A stretch of DNA of 64,000 nt from Pyxicephalus adspersus. Its lineage: Eukaryota > Chordata > Amphibia > Anura > Pyxicephalidae. The stretch spans positions 95,253,248 to 95,317,247 of the forward strand of contig NC_092862.1 of NCBI RefSeq assembly GCF_032062135.1, written 5' to 3'. Numbering within the stretch: position 1 is the stretch's first letter; each line of letters begins with the position of its first letter. The notes beneath the pieces were generated by a model that did not search any database, was not told the DNA's origin, and saw nothing but the letters and a program-made list of their open reading frames with translations. The translations under genes were made by a program, and so were the position numbers. Positions 23,781 through 42,251 of the stretch are shown piece by piece.

Positions 23781-26452
23781 TACTGTAATATGCTTTATTT
23801 AACCTCTTTATGTCTAAAGAACTATATATATCAGCCCTTCAAGACCAGCACAACTCTTATACCTGGAAAGTGCTTTGGAATGATAAAAAAAATAAAATGT
23901 TAAAGTACGACATTTCACTCAACAAACACAGTGGCTGAGAGAACATCAAGGAAAAAAAAAATCAGCATTTACAAAGTGGTAAGTTTGTTACTTACATTGC
24001 CAATTTGCATTTAAACTTAATAAGACATCTATACCACTACTGTGAATGTACATTTCTGAACAATGGGTCACCCATTGCACATGTGAAATATGTTCTCAGC
24101 AGTTAGGCAAGTGGTTAATCATAGGGCAACTATGTACAGTAACCAAACTTGTTTTATTTCTAAAATTCCAATGTAGTCAGACCAATAGAAAAATGGTGGT
24201 TGGTTACTCATAGTAACTGTGCATAGGTCCTTGGCTTATCATAGAAAGCCCATTCGTTTTTAAAACATGACCTCATGCCTGCCATTTAAAAGGCATTTTG
24301 AAGTGTAGCCTGCTTATATGCAATTATTATTGACAAACCACCAAAAATACATTTCATACATCTTACAAATGTTTCTAGGCTACATGACTATTTGCAAGTC
24401 ACATTATTTTTGTGAACAGGCCCAAATTACGCAATTCATTGCGCCAGTGGCTTATTCACTCAAATGTTACTTGCATTTAGGTGAATAGGATTTAACAGTT
24501 TACAAACAAGATCTTATGTGCCAAGTAAACAAGCATATATACACAAAGGTCCTTCAAAACTATTAGAATGAAAACATTCACAATTCCAATTTCCCATGTA
24601 TTCGAATAACATTTATGGATGAAAACTAGCTAAAAGTTTACCACACTACAAAAATATGGTGAATTCTTGAAAATGTACTTAGGATATTGAGAATGGCACT
24701 TTGTCTTTTGACATTTTGGCCATGCAGCAATACATGTGAAATAAACTTATTAGGATATACCCCCCCCCCCCCCCCACCCACATCTACACATTATCTAAGG
24801 TGTAATAGATATGAACTGTCCCATTACAGCATTAAACAAGACCAAAGACTGAAATGTTTGGTTTGAACACAAATAATGAATCTGGTCTGTTATCAAGCAT
24901 ATTAAAGCCTAACTGAAAACCTAAGTAGGAATTCCTGTACCCTGCCAGCATGCCACAAAGCAAGCCCTTGCTCTCTATGTGGAAGCAGCAGACCATCTGC
25001 TAGGGTATGACACACCCCAGGTCAGCCCTCGTGCTTTCCATACAGCAGATAAGATGATATATGCTGCTTACAAGGTTATAGGCATGGCAGACTTTTTTTT
25101 TTCAAATAAAAAGCAAAAAAAAAAACAAAAAAAACAACCCACTAAAAATTATTATTGCCGTTAATGTCCCCCCATTGGGCACCTCTTAGAATGTTATTTG
25201 CATAGCTGTCATGCTGTTCCATTTGCTTTAATAACTTGAGTTTCTAATCCAGAACAAACATGCAGATAAGTTCTAATTTTTTCAGTGTCTAATCTTCACA
25301 CTTGTAGTGGATCAGTGGAAACTAGTGGGTCATAATAGCCTGACCACTATCCTTTTCATGATGTTGGTAATGCCAGCTTAATTTTTTTTTCATGACAGGT
25401 GCAAGTTTTTCTTCTCAAATATAAATGAATATATTAAAACTGCATCTAACCCTTTAAGCAGTAACATATAGGTGTATTTGCTGTCCTATTCTGTGAGCAG
25501 GGAACTACAGGTTTATCAACTTTATATTTCAGAGAATAGACTGTTGCTTACAGGGACAGGGAGGGGGGGTTTCTTTGTAACTAAAAGGGGGGTGGGAGGT
25601 GGCTCTCCAATCAAATCCCTTTACAAACAACTGAAAGTTATTTAGGTATTAGACATTTTGAGATACATTTGAATTATAAAGCTGTGTAAATAAGCAAGCC
25701 AAACATAAAAGTTGTTATGATGACTTTGTTTTAACCGCACAATAAAACTGGGCCTGCAATAAAGCTAAACTACAGCCGGACAGCAAAGTATGCAGCTGAA
25801 ATACTTATCAGCCAGTCTTTACAAACATCTGCCACAGCAGCAGGTGACCCTACTATGAGTGAGCAAGATGGGCTGATCACCTACCTTCCCTGACCTTTGA
25901 TTATTCAGAAGTAGCTACAAACTTATGAGGTTATCACTCTCCTCTTTCAGCTTCTAGTTCTGAACCTCTGCTCCAATGTCTGTATACTGCTATATAGGGG
26001 TGGATACCAAGTCAAATTTAGTTACTTACACTAGCTGCAGTTATAATACCTTGCATTAGATTGTGTTATAAGCCTGTCTGTACTTCGCCTTTAGTTCTAG
26101 TCGGTACAATTTAAAAGTGGAAATAGAAAGACAGGGAAGAGTAATCGCCCCAGCAAATAAGAATTCACAGACTACCGCATTCACTCGTATACATTCCAAA
26201 CATTTGACAGGTGGTAAGAAACATGTCTTCCAAATGGGTTTTCATTTCCAGATGATGTAGTTAGTGACTTTTGTTTTGTAGTTGTCTGTCCAGAGCAGTG
26301 TCCCGATCATGCTTTTTAGTGTAATGTAATGTCTCCAAAATGAAAATGACAGCTGGACACCAAAGCTGTCTGAGGGCATGCTAACAAGTAATGGTTCTTA
26401 TCAAAAAAAAAAAAAAGAAAAAAAAAAAGAAGGAGTGAGGATGTCAGGTTTA
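23781..26452 (-). other. RALA: Probable RALA 3' UTR
   Basis: Sequence downstream of the RALA stop codon. Human RALA has a 3' UTR of roughly 2 kb, so a long one is expected. On the minus strand AATAAA-type signals occur near 23,776-23,798 (TTTATT on the plus strand, twice), which would suit an end in this area. The region also holds a 16-base C run at 24,760-24,775 and several A or T runs. The end point is inferred, not shown. Confidence 0.35.
24760..24775. repeat. Poly-C run
   Basis: Sixteen consecutive C bases, unusual in this AT-rich DNA. It lies in the probable RALA 3' UTR, where it would be a G-run in the transcript. Confidence 0.9.
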
Positions 26453-31352
<4,900 letters not shown>

Positions 31353-32129
31353 CTGATGGGAAGAAATAAAAATCTGGAAGATAAAAAAAATCAATATACC
31401 GTAAATTGGTTTTGAAAAATGCATACTTTTTCAGGATGGAAGAGATATAAAAATATTATCCACACAAAGTTACATGATTTAAGACCCCTTGACTAAAGCA
31501 AAAACCCTTAACAATAAACAGAAGAGAAAGAAGAGTAACCTACCACAACCTAGGTTTTGGGAATTTTTTACAGTAACGGACACCACCCTGCCTAATATTA
31601 TGTTTAGACAAAAATCTGTCCTAATTGCATTTAATAAAATAATGTACCTGTTCCGACTTACATACAAATTGAACTTAAGAACAAACCTCTATATAGTCCC
31701 TATCTCATATTTACCCAGGGACTACCTGTATTATAAACAAATACAGACATATGAAAAAGTAAATATGCCTGCATGTATTTAAAATAATAAAAAATGTAAA
31801 TTAAAGAAACTGATAATTTGTTAGAATGAGATTACACTAATTAAAAAGGGATCGACAAGAAAAAACCCTTTGGTGTCTAAAGAGCACATCAGAAAAAGAA
31901 TACAGTTCGTCATGGAACATATGGGCAAACAAGTTCTTTTGAAACAATGTTCTGTGGATTGATTGATCAAAGATAAAGCTTCTAGTCCACAGTACCAATC
32001 AAAAAGTTTGGCATACTGAAGACAGCATTTGGGGAGAAGATCGCTATATTTACTTTAAAGTATAATGATAGAAATGTTTGGTTTTGGGTTGTTTTGCTGC
32101 TTTAGGATTTGAGCAGCTTGCAGTCATCC

Positions 32130-32340
32130 CGATTTAAAGCTCTTTGAGACTGGAGAAGACAGACTATTGTGGGTGAACCTGCATGATTCAGCAGACCTGG
32201 AATGAATCCGGTTCAAGATTAAAAAACAATTAAGAGCAAACTATTTTTCAAAAGTCTATTTCAGGTTTTCTAGATCACCCAGGTTCTCCCATGACAGTCT
32301 ATCCTCTCCTGTCTTGGAGAGCTTGAATAAATCAGGCCTA
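32130..32340. repeat. Frog MITE, 'GGCCTGATTTATT...CTCC(A)AGACTGGAG' family, copy 1
   Basis: Near-palindromic element. One end reads AGACTGGAGAAGACAGACTA and the other, on the minus strand, TAGGCCTGATTTATTCAAGC. Inside are CACCCAGGTTCTCCCATGAC and CCTGGAATGAATCC. Related copies lie at 36,231 and 36,751. Confidence 0.7.
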
Positions 32341-33542
32341 CGGAGTCAAATATGAACTCTGCATTGTATACATATGTGTTTTTCTAGATTGCAAGGCTAT
32401 TTATCCAAAGTATTAAGTGGAAATGGATCTTTCAGTACATTAATATCAGACATACAACAGCAAATCCACCCAAAAAATTGGCCAGGCTAAAACCCTAAAT
32501 CACACTAAATGTTATAAGGAATTTTAAATGGGCAGTTCATAGAAGCAAACCTTGTAAGAAAAGAAAGTTTACATTTAAGCATCATCAATAATGTTCGAGA
32601 CTGATGCAAGGTAAAATGCTTACATGTTATACATGTACCTTATTGTACCAAGAGTGAAATACTTCGACAAGTTACTTTTTCGTTTACTGATATTTTTGTT
32701 GAAAAATGATTTAAAAATTGCAAATATTCTTTTACACCGTGACATCACTTTATTTGTAAGCATTGTTTGTAAGAAGATCTAATGTTTGCCTGTTTAAACG
32801 TGTTGAAAAAGTCAACAATTTCAAAGGATTCTGCATATCTTTTCACATTAATGTAAACACACATATATAATACAAGCTTTTAACTGTCAGCAGCTTTAAA
32901 GTAGACCATTCTGATAAGTATGTTTCTTTAGATATGTGCTAAGAATTGCTGACAAATTTCAGCCCTGGCCTCACCCAGCTGCTATTTTACAGTACTGGTA
33001 GCAAGGACATTGAACACAGCTATAGACCATCTAGGTGCGAAGAACAGATGAAGGACAGACAAAGTGAAATTCCACCTAGTAAAGTCATGTATTACATTCC
33101 AAATACATCATTTGCATAAAGTAGTGACCTGTTTTCATCTGCTGTAGTTGGTTCGTTATTGCTTAACAATATTGTACAGTGCATTCACCGTAGATCATAA
33201 CAAATTACAAACATAAGCTGCTGTTCTAAGCCAGAACAAGCCAACAGCTGTTCTAGAATATTATGATATTATTTATTCTGGGGACATGTGTGGTTATATA
33301 TCATTCAGAGGAAACTTTACTGTTGAGTTTTTGGGATTGTATCATCATCATGATGGAAAACAGATGGGTGGGGTGATTTGTTTTCTATGATGATTTAAAA
33401 GAAACACAGGATGCAACTTCTCATTCTGCAAATGGTTATTGCCAGGTTGTCATGCTGACCCCCTAAATATTGAGTCAATAACACAGAACAAGGCTTCCAG
33501 AAAACAACTCCTGATTTTAAAGAACTGCATATTTGTTACAAG

Positions 33543-33778
33543 TAAGGCTAGGTACATACATCAGGTCAGATGATTCTCATCCAATATGTAGCCTCAGGGA
33601 TGGTCTTGGATGAGAATCTCTCTCCCCTTCACTTCCATTGCAATTGTTTGTCGTCCATCATCCATGGATCTGCCAGGACAGTTGTTAGGACCATGGACGG
33701 CGAGCGCTGTACACATGCCAGATTCTTGGCCGATATCGGCTCTGAGCCAACGAGAACCACTGCACGTGTGTAGCCTTA
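33543..33778 (+). repeat. MITE, 'TAAGGCTAGGTACAYAC' family
   Basis: Left end TAAGGCTAGGTACATAC, right end CACGTGTGTAGCCTTA, imperfect inverted copies. The interior carries CTCTCCCCTTCACTTCCATT and GGCGAGCGCTGTACACATGC, matching in the opposite orientation the copy at 48,735-49,007. Confidence 0.7.
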
Positions 33779-35387
33779 GTCATTTTAACGGCCAAGCTGC
33801 TAGCATTTTTTTTCCAAAAAAGATGAACAGCAACCCTGATATTTCCAGGGTTCTAATCCTTTGTAAGATTGTGATCCGTTCCAACAAACATAAAAATCAA
33901 TTATAAAAAGTTTTTAGTGGGATTACACTTTTCATTTAATTTAAAAAATACCCATTTAATACAATGCATTTTGGTGTTTTTTAATTGATTAAACTGTGAT
34001 GTGTAAAATTAGGTACAAACAATGTTTGTAAAAAAGCTCATACAGGCATGCAATACTTCATCGCTCTCCAGCAATACAAGCTCCTTTATTGGCATATTCA
34101 TCCCTGCCAAGTCTTCTTCTGCGTATGGTGTCTTCTACTGGCCCAGCATGAGGTAACTAATTAATAAACATGTGACTTATTGAACTGTGCATACATAGCT
34201 CAGCGTACAATCTAAAGTTTGTTTGCAGCCAGGCAACAAGCATTTATTGCAGGAAAATACATATGAGCATAACTTTAAGGCAGCAGTAAAACTGCATTGC
34301 ACAAACACTGAATATTTATAAAAAAAAATAGTAACACCACAATGGGTTATTACTGTGATTCACTGCACCAGGTTCTGGATTCTAAAGCTGGCACAGACAA
34401 ATGAACAAAAAAAGGCAGCTGTACTAGTTCTTTCTGCTAAAAGAAGCATAAAAAGATTAGTGATTGGAAGACAACACTGCCATGTGACCAGTCAAACTCC
34501 AATCAAAGAATTTAGCTGAAAAAGCTTCATAGCACTGCACTAAAAAACAAAAGCCTGACATTATGTATTTTAGTGCCACAATAAGCACATCAAAGAGTAA
34601 TGAAGAGTGAATAGCACTATACACTCTCCTTTATAAGTATGCCCCTTGGTGTGGGTTTTTTTTTCAATAAAAAGCCCTTTTTTTGCAACCAATGTTTAGC
34701 ATCTTTCTAGCTAAAAAAAATAAAAAAATAATAATAATAAAACATTCTTTATCAAGCCAATTAGTTTGTTGTCAAAGCTAACCACCCACGTACTGGACAG
34801 TTGTCTCTGTATAATCTCTTTTACTATTTTTACACACACCTCATCTAATTCAAAAATCAGTTACAGTTAGATTGCAACCTTAAATACAGCCAGTTAGATT
34901 GTAACAAAATAAAAGGGGCAATTCAATGTATGGGAAACAACAGTTTCATGTACAGTATATGTCAATGCAAATATTGAATAATACACATGCAGGAATAGTG
35001 GTATAATTTAAAAATAATTACAGTGTTTTACCGTAATGCCACACTTATTACATAAAACATATATAATAGAATGTAACAATACAGCTTCACAAAGAATTAA
35101 GGAAATGACCTGCCAAGCACAATTCCCTCATCCCTCTAGGAATAACTCTACTAATCTAATTTTTAATAACTACATTCTTCTTACATAGCAGAACATTTGT
35201 CGCCTTAGCTTCTAGCTGTTAAATGCTTCAGTTAAATGACTTAACAATGCCGTATTGATATATGCATTAAGAAAATCTAGAATGTTCTGGAAAGTGAATT
35301 TGGTGGGTTCATCCCTATTAATCCTTTTTGTGACCAGAGATATCAGTTATGGTACTTTCGTTATTTCATAGTTAAATGACAGTTTTC

Positions 35388-35638
35388 TTAAAGCAGAACT
35401 AAAGTTGATTAAGAAAAAAATGGGATCAGACAGGGTCATTATTGCAGAAGGATTAGGCGATGCCTCTTCTACAATTAAATATACCTAGCTGCCTCCTCAC
35501 AATCTTTAATGAACACGGAGATTGCACAGCTCACTATACAATACCAGTAAGTTGTTTTATTTTTATGGCAGAAAAGACAGGCAGCGCCAACAACAAGCGC
35601 TCACAGATTTTTACAAGGTAAATTAAGTTCTCCTTTAA
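35388..35638. repeat. TTAA-flanked MITE (piggyBac-type)
   Basis: Bounded by TTAA at 35,388-35,391 and 35,635-35,638. Left end TTAAAGCAGAACTAAAGTTG, right end on the minus strand TTAAAGGAGAACTTAATTTA. TTAA duplications are the mark of piggyBac-superfamily insertion. About 250 bp, non-coding. Confidence 0.7.
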
Positions 35639-36230
35639 ATTGTATTTCTACAACCATGTTTTGCAGAAACACCACAGCCACTAGATGGCAGCATTCATAT
35701 ACTGCATATAAACAAGCACAAAACCACAGACTTCATTTTATAACATTGAAAAAACAAAAGTTTCAATGCCCAAAGTCCACAAACAGCTAATAGAGTTCAT
35801 TTTTTTTGTTCTACATTCTTATAGGCAATCATGGTCATTAAATTATGTAAGATTTTAGGTCAAATAACCAACATGTAGGAGTTAATTTTTTTATTATTGT
35901 TTATGTTTACTTCAAGATTATTTCTTTTCCTATGTTTATTTTATCCACACCTTTAGTAGCTTCTTTCCTGCTGTTTTAGACGGATCCCTAATAAAACCTT
36001 TTTTACTTTTAATTATTAATAAATATTATTATTATATAAGCAAAGGCTAAACATATTCTAGAGATTGACCTTTGGTAATTTACTTATACAAACATTTTTA
36101 TGGAAACTATTGCTAAAATACTGCATTGATATTTACATAAAATGGTGACGTGATTCAGACTAAAATTGAGTAATGTGATTTTTCTTCCTACAGTTTCCTA
36201 TATTTACAAAAGGAAAGCACATAACACTTG

Positions 36231-36449
36231 AGGCCTGATTTATTATCTCCAAGACTGGAGAAAATAGATGATCATGGGTGAACTTGTATGATCCAGGAAA
36301 CCTGGAATGGATCTGGTCTAAGATTAAAAATATCTGTCAACTAATATCAAATTATTTTTAGGAAATCTATTCCAAGTTTGGTGGGTCACCCAGGTTCTCC
36401 CACGATAGTTAATCTTCCCCAGACTTGGAGCTTTATTAATTCAGGCCCG
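36231..36449. repeat. Same MITE family, copy 2, with both termini
   Basis: Starts AGGCCTGATTTATTATCTCC and ends with TTTATTAATTCAGGCCCGT, so the two ends are inverted copies. The arms continue as AAGACTGGAGAA and, on the other strand, AAGTCTGGGGAA. No coding capacity. Confidence 0.75.
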
Positions 36450-36750
36450 TGTTGTAGAGGTTTTGTGAATTGTAGTGTTATTAACCATAATAACTATATT
36501 AGGCAAGGTGTTCTATATTCTTATTATAATTCCTTAATTACAACAAATATTCCCCAGTGTATCTAAAAAAAAAACAAGGAGACAATAATCTGTCATTAAC
36601 ACACTGAACATATCCCCACAATCATTTCTGAATTTACAAATTTGTTATATTAAAGTTTTTTTTCCAAATGTATAAACTAGGTCATAAAATAGTTTGTCAA
36701 AACAAAGTAAAGCTTCTGCAATTGGCTAGGGTGCAGTTTAAGTGGATTTA

Positions 36751-36856
36751 CAATCTGTCAGAGAAACCCATTCAAGGTTTCATGAATCACTCAGGTTCTC
36801 CCACGGTCTATCTTCTCCAGTCTTCGGGAGCTTCATTGTGGCCCAAATCAGGCCCA
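36751..36856. repeat. Same MITE family, copy 3, half element
   Basis: Only the right half is readable: CACTCAGGTTCTCCCACGG, CTATCTTCTCCAGTCTTCGG, then CAAATCAGGCCCA. The left half is lost or too diverged to see. Confidence 0.6.
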
Positions 36857-36980
36857 TTGTGATAAAATTATTAAATCAATCTTTTACCTTCAACATACAT
36901 TTCATGGTATAAACTGCGCTGTTCCTCTGCATACAAATCAAGTATTTTTTTTTTTCCAATGTAAAGGTATGTTCACTTTA

Positions 36981-37003
36981 AAAAATAAATAAATAAATAA
37001 ATA
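36981..37003. repeat. (AAAT)n microsatellite
   Basis: Five to six uninterrupted AAAT units after an A-run. Confidence 0.8.
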
Positions 37004-38232
37004 GGATAAAGAGCATGACTGCAAGTTACTAAGTTACTACAAAGCCTAGAGAATGCTCTCCTTCCCTAGAGAGCGTGTAATGATGTTTAGGTGAAACCAA
37101 GAGAAACATAGAGATGACTAACTCCACAAGTGACTTGTTATATCACCCAGAAAACAAAACTCCTACATTCCAAGAGCTGCCAAGCCACAATATTCTTCTG
37201 ATCAGGTAATAAATAACATATATAAACAACACAGAATTAGTCTTATTACCAACAATAGCACATTGATCCCAGATAGGGGACCAAAACAAATTTAATTTAC
37301 CGTTTTTATCATTATGAACATGAATGGTTTGTTATAGAATGCACGCTTGTTGGGTTTTAGCATGTTTTGATATGCATGCCAAAACAAGATAAAACCACAT
37401 CAAGAATTAACAGCTGAAGGTATAGAATGGAACCAACTTGATTTGCAATGTGTCTCTGAGCTTGATAGGGAATTGGCTCTCCAGAAATTCTCATTACCCT
37501 AACACAGCCCCTTTCTTCACATGTCCACCCATCTCCTCTTGAAGTGTCAAATTAATTTTTGTGATGGCCCAGCTCCTTTAACCCTCCTCTTTGTAAATAA
37601 CCTTTCACGTGTAAGTTAAATGGCAGCTCTCTGTCAATAGTCTGCAGAGATCACTTATCCATGACAGACGGCCCAGAAGCATTCCTGGGGGTTTTGGAAG
37701 GCTATACAAGGGAGGCTTTTAAAGGTAAATAACATACAGAAAATATGTTAAATGTACAAATCTTTTTGGAATTGCTGAAATGATTGTTGTTGAATATTAG
37801 TCAGGGGACAGGGTCACTCTAGGAGGCTAAAGCACAGAAAACAAGAAGTATGCACATTGTAAAAACCACAGTGAAAAACTCAGCAGGCTATACTTCACAG
37901 AACTGTATAACTAAAACTCCCACATACATTACAGTCTGATTATGTATGAGCTGCTTTAGGTAGGTTTTACATTCCCATAGACCTATACAGGGATACAAAC
38001 CCATTTGAAGCAAACAAGAATACAACACAGACCGAAAGGCTGTTGGAAGCTCTCCCCAGCCCTCTAGCAATCCATACATAACAGCTGTGACACATTGTAA
38101 AAACAAATATTTGCATTCAAAAGTTTTTTTCTTAAAGAGATTGTGTTGTTTTCCCTATGAATGTCTAACTCTTGTGTTCAGTACTGCCTGCTCTGAGACA
38201 AAGGGCATATACCAAAAGCCTGTCCAGAATAT

Positions 38233-38600
38233 TTAAAGCAGAAATAAACTCTTACTGAAAAGTGCGACCAGGAGATGTCCCTTTTGCAAATAAATACTTT
38301 ACCTGGCTAATCACAATTTTTTAAATACTCACCTGTCCCTGTTCTGTTGCAGAAAACGTCATCTTCTTCTCAGGGTTGCTGATTTGGCCATCTTGATTGG
38401 CCAGGCCCTGAGATGTAGGTTCATGCAGTACCGGCAGCCCCAAGTACTTGGAAAAGAGGATTGCAAATAGGCAGGTAAACATGTTTTATTGTATAAGGGA
38501 CATTGCCTGTTCCTCCTGCCCGATCACTATTTCTCATTTTGGAACTATAGTTCCACCTTGCCTGTTCCTGATAGTATTGCTATGTTGTTTTTACCAAGTC
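38233..38600. repeat. TTAA-type MITE, related to the copy at 49,250
   Basis: Begins TTAAAGCAGAAATAAACTC, the family terminus, and shares the internal text GGCCATCTTGATTGGCCAGG with the element at 49,250-49,544 (GGCCATCTTGACTGGCCAGA). The right end could not be fixed. Confidence 0.5.
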
Positions 38601-39279
38601 ACCAGCATAAAGGAACCCGTAGAAATACAAAAACCAGCTCAGCTCTATTCTGTCAACAATCCGTTTTGTGCTTGAGCAGATTAATATCCAATTGCTGTGT
38701 TCCCTGTAGCCATGACATAGACATCATTATACAAAAGAAAAAGTCACAAAGAATAAAAATCATACAGTACAAAAAACACTGAAACTTTCACTAGGATGAA
38801 ACTTTGTCCTTGCCAGATGTCAGTCCCGCAAGCAAAGAAAAATCAAACTAAATATTTGCACACTTCAAATATTATTTGGTAAGCTTCGTGAATGTTTCCC
38901 AACCAAGTTTACTTAAGATATGATAAATATACAAAATAAGCAAATTTAGGGGTATGTTTATCAATATCACACACAAATTTAACCTGAACACTCCTATTTT
39001 TTTACATAGGATTTATTTAGAAAAATATGTGATTCATGGTTAAAAGTTCATGGTTTCGGGGGGGGGGTTGCAGCTTAAAGGCTAAGTCCACTCCTAAAGC
39101 ACAATGCCCTGTGTACATCCTCCAGGAACACATGGAAGTGGAAATAGTCATAGAGAATGGCTACCTCTGATTTCATTTGTAACATTTGACCAGTAGAATT
39201 ATCAATAAATATAAATGCTGCCCACTGCTGGAAAGTATAACATTTTCTTGGTATGCATCTAAGGTCTAAATGTTTAATA

Positions 39280-40830
39280 CAGTAGACTCGACTATCCAGC
39301 CTAATGTGGCGGAAGGGCAGGCCGGATAACAAAAACTCGGATAGGCCGGAGTTCTATAAATACTCACTTCTTGCCCCACCCATACCATTACCAATACCAA
39401 AACACCCTTTTTATACCAATACCCACTCTTGTTCGTATTTTCTGACCTGTTAGTACAGACCGGTACTTTACAAATGTTTCTTTTGTACTGTACGTACAGT
39501 ATGAATACACATACATTTAAAATGAACATTAACATGTTCATTAACAAAACATTAACGTAAAACGTAGGCTTAATTCTTACAAACATTTTTTTACACAAAT
39601 AGGAAAAGGTAGGTCTAAGAAGAGTCAAAACTGACAGTTTTTAGTTTTTGAAGTCCCTAAAAGATGACTGCTTCACTTTTTTAGCCCTCTTCTGCGACGC
39701 AACCTCCTTCCACTTACCCAAGCAGATATCAGCTGGCGTCTCATCCTCCTGCTCGCTAATGTACTGCAGCACTGCCTTAATCGTCTTGAACCCTTCCAAA
39801 TGTGGGAAGAGATTTTTCCTGTCATCAAAGGATGCCTTCTTCTCCTCTTCTATTACTTCACCCTGCGTCACTATTTCCACAATATCGTTGTCAGTTATTT
39901 CATCAAGTTCATCACTTGCCATCCATTCTGTAATGTGCTCTGCCTTGACATAGTCACAGCCCGGTACTTTTTCCAGCAAGATTCACAGACGGGTTCAAGG
40001 TTGAAATGTCCACCTTCATGTTCCAAAAGAATTTTCCAAGACCTTACTCCTTGAATTCACCCATGCCTTCTTTTGATGTGTGTAATATAGGGGTAGCGAT
40101 TGCTGAATTTTCAGTTTTTTTAAAGCTCTAGGTTTCTTTGATTTTCCCATTAACGTTAACCTAAGCTTGTGGTTGCCGGTTGCATTACTGCAAGCCAATA
40201 TGGTGACTCGTTCCTTGCTTTTCTTCTATCCTGGTGCAGCGGCTTCTTTTTTTGATGCAAGCGTTTTTGTAGGGAGCATCTTATAATTTAAACTGGTCTC
40301 ACTGCAGTAGTACAAGTGCTCCCCAGAAATTCCCTCCTTTTCAATAAGCTTAAAAAGATAGTCTTTAAACAAAGGTACAGCCTCTTTATCAGCAGATAAA
40401 GCCTCCCCACTTTTGGTAATCTGGTGAATACTTAATCCTTTTTTCCACCAATCTAACCATCCATCACTGGTAGTAAATTCTGAATCTTCTCCTTCTATTT
40501 TTCATTGAATTGAAATGCTTTTTCCTGCAATATCGGCCTAGTAACAAGCAAGCCTTTTCCTCTTAAGCCTTCATGCCACAAAAAAAAGCGTCCTCAACTT
40601 GATTATTATTTACCTTTCAGCATTGTTTTTCTTACTTTGATTCCACTTCCACTATTGGGCAGCAGACTACTTTTCAATTTCAGCTCAATTTTTCTTCCAG
40701 TCTCCAACTGTACTTTTCCCAACTCCTAACTTCGAAGCAATAGTTTTTGCCGTTACCCCAGAGTCCAGTCGCTTTATAGCGCGTACAATCCCCTCTACAG
40801 TCACTACAACCTTTTTCGTTTATCACCCAT
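39280..40830 (-). mobile_element. Tigger/pogo-type DNA transposon, decayed transposase
   Basis: Minus-strand remnant of a Tc1/mariner-superfamily (pogo/Tigger, CENPB-like) transposase. Seen in order: MGDKRKR with a premature stop, then the HTH segment GIVRAIKRLDSGVTAKTIAS and KLGVGKSTVGDW (~40,700-40,830); the CENPB-type region DGWLDWWKKGLSIHQITKSG and the motif YYCSETSLNYKMLP (~40,260-40,470); and a C-terminal acidic region with EITDNDIVEIV (39,641-39,979). In active relatives the motif reads C-D-E-T-G-L, so the first catalytic Asp is Ser here. Stops and frameshifts separate the blocks. One terminus is likely at 39,280, where TA is followed by CAGTAGACTCGACTATCC. No matching inverted terminus was found on the other side. 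Confidence 0.85.
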
Positions 40831-42099
40831 TTTGTAATCTTTAAAAAAAAAAAAAAAAAAAAACAGGAACAGTGGCAAACGTATTCTGCACTTGTTAAGA
40901 TCCGATACACAACTGACGAAGTGAAGTGCAGGTAGCAGGGCGGGGGATATCTGTGCTTTGCATGTCCTAGCTTGTGTTATGCAGGAGGACTGTAGCAGAC
41001 GCCCGCATGCAACTCTACTGCCTCCATAGTATGCAACATTTTCAATCAGCTTTTTATTATGCCCCCAACTGTCCAGTACCCTTTTTACCCAGCTTCTTAG
41101 TGTCCCATGTAATACATTACCTTTGTTTAACTTTAGCAGTAAAAAAAAAAAAAACTGTGGCATTTACTGCTCCCAGGTGCCTACTGGTAACCACTATACC
41201 ATGGGAGGGGCAACAAGGAGCCACTGCTAGACTTTATCGGGTGTTTAAGTGGCCTTTATTTATTTTTTTTAATTGAAATTACATTAAAAAAAGCTTGCAA
41301 ATGCTTAAAAATGCTTCCATAGTTGTGACAAGCAGTTCCAATTCAAATCTATGCAGATGGCTGGGATGGAAAAACCCTACCATCTGAAAAAAAGTTTTTA
41401 GCAGGTAAATGGTTATTGTGAACTAAGCCTTATTTAAACCTACATTTTGGTACTCTTCTGTGGGCAGCAAAGAATTAGTGATATGTATTGAAGCTCTGTG
41501 ACCGCTCCCAGCATAATAATCTATCCATGTAAAAGCAAGCTTACAGTGAAAGCTGGCAGCCTGTCAGCCCAACTCTGAGAAAATAGAGAGTGAAAAAGAT
41601 ACAAAGTATAAATCTTCACCCCTCTGCGAACCCATACTCACCGACAGTTCTTTCTACACAAAGCGCAGTCTAACCAGTTTAAAGTGCCAGGTGGTACAAC
41701 CGGCTAAAAGGAGCAGGAGGAGAACACTGCCCAAACTCAAAACACTGTGGCTTGTTGCCGCAAACACAGCAGCACCCCATCCACTAACTTCATATGATAT
41801 AAAAATAACAAAATGATTTTGTGTCTGCTTTAAGAGAAAAACACATTTTTATATTTTCTAAACTGGATATAATTTATGAAAGCATTTCATGGAAACAGGA
41901 GGCACTTTCAGTTCATGGGACTTTATCTTCAGATTTAAAGAACAAGATTAAAAAGAGAGCTCCGAGTTCAGCATTTCACACTGATATACATGCTTTGTGA
42001 AGGCATTCAGAATGTCCAGAAGTGACCTTGTGAAGAAAATTCTTCGAACTGTAAATGCCTTTATTTCCTAGACTATATTTATGTTGCTGTATTCCACAG

Positions 42100-42250
42100 G
42101 AACACAGGGAGGTCACTGTAGAACGGAAAGCCCTGGATCCATCAGGACAGATCTATGAACGACGTTGGGCGACTGCTGTACACACGTCAGACTTTCACCC
42201 AAGATGAGCATTCGGGTGAGAATTACCTGATGTGTATACATAGGCTTAGA
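42100..42250 (+). repeat. Fragment of the 'TAAGGCTAGGTACACAC' MITE family
   Basis: Contains CCCTGGATCCATCAGGACAG, GCTGTACACACGTCAGACTT and the right end GATGTGTATACATAGGCTTA. The next element (42,252) is inserted directly at its end. Confidence 0.6.
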
Positions 42251-42251
42251 C

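Noticed and set aside
11800..26400. Search for tRNA, snRNA or other small RNA genes
   Set aside because: No cloverleaf with A and B box words or snRNA-like core could be recognised by eye. Absence is not proven.
40804..41163. Minus-strand open frame ending MGDKRKRL as an intact gene
   Set aside because: Only the last residues belong to the Tigger N-terminus. The earlier part is poly-A-derived Phe/Leu text and a stop follows at once.
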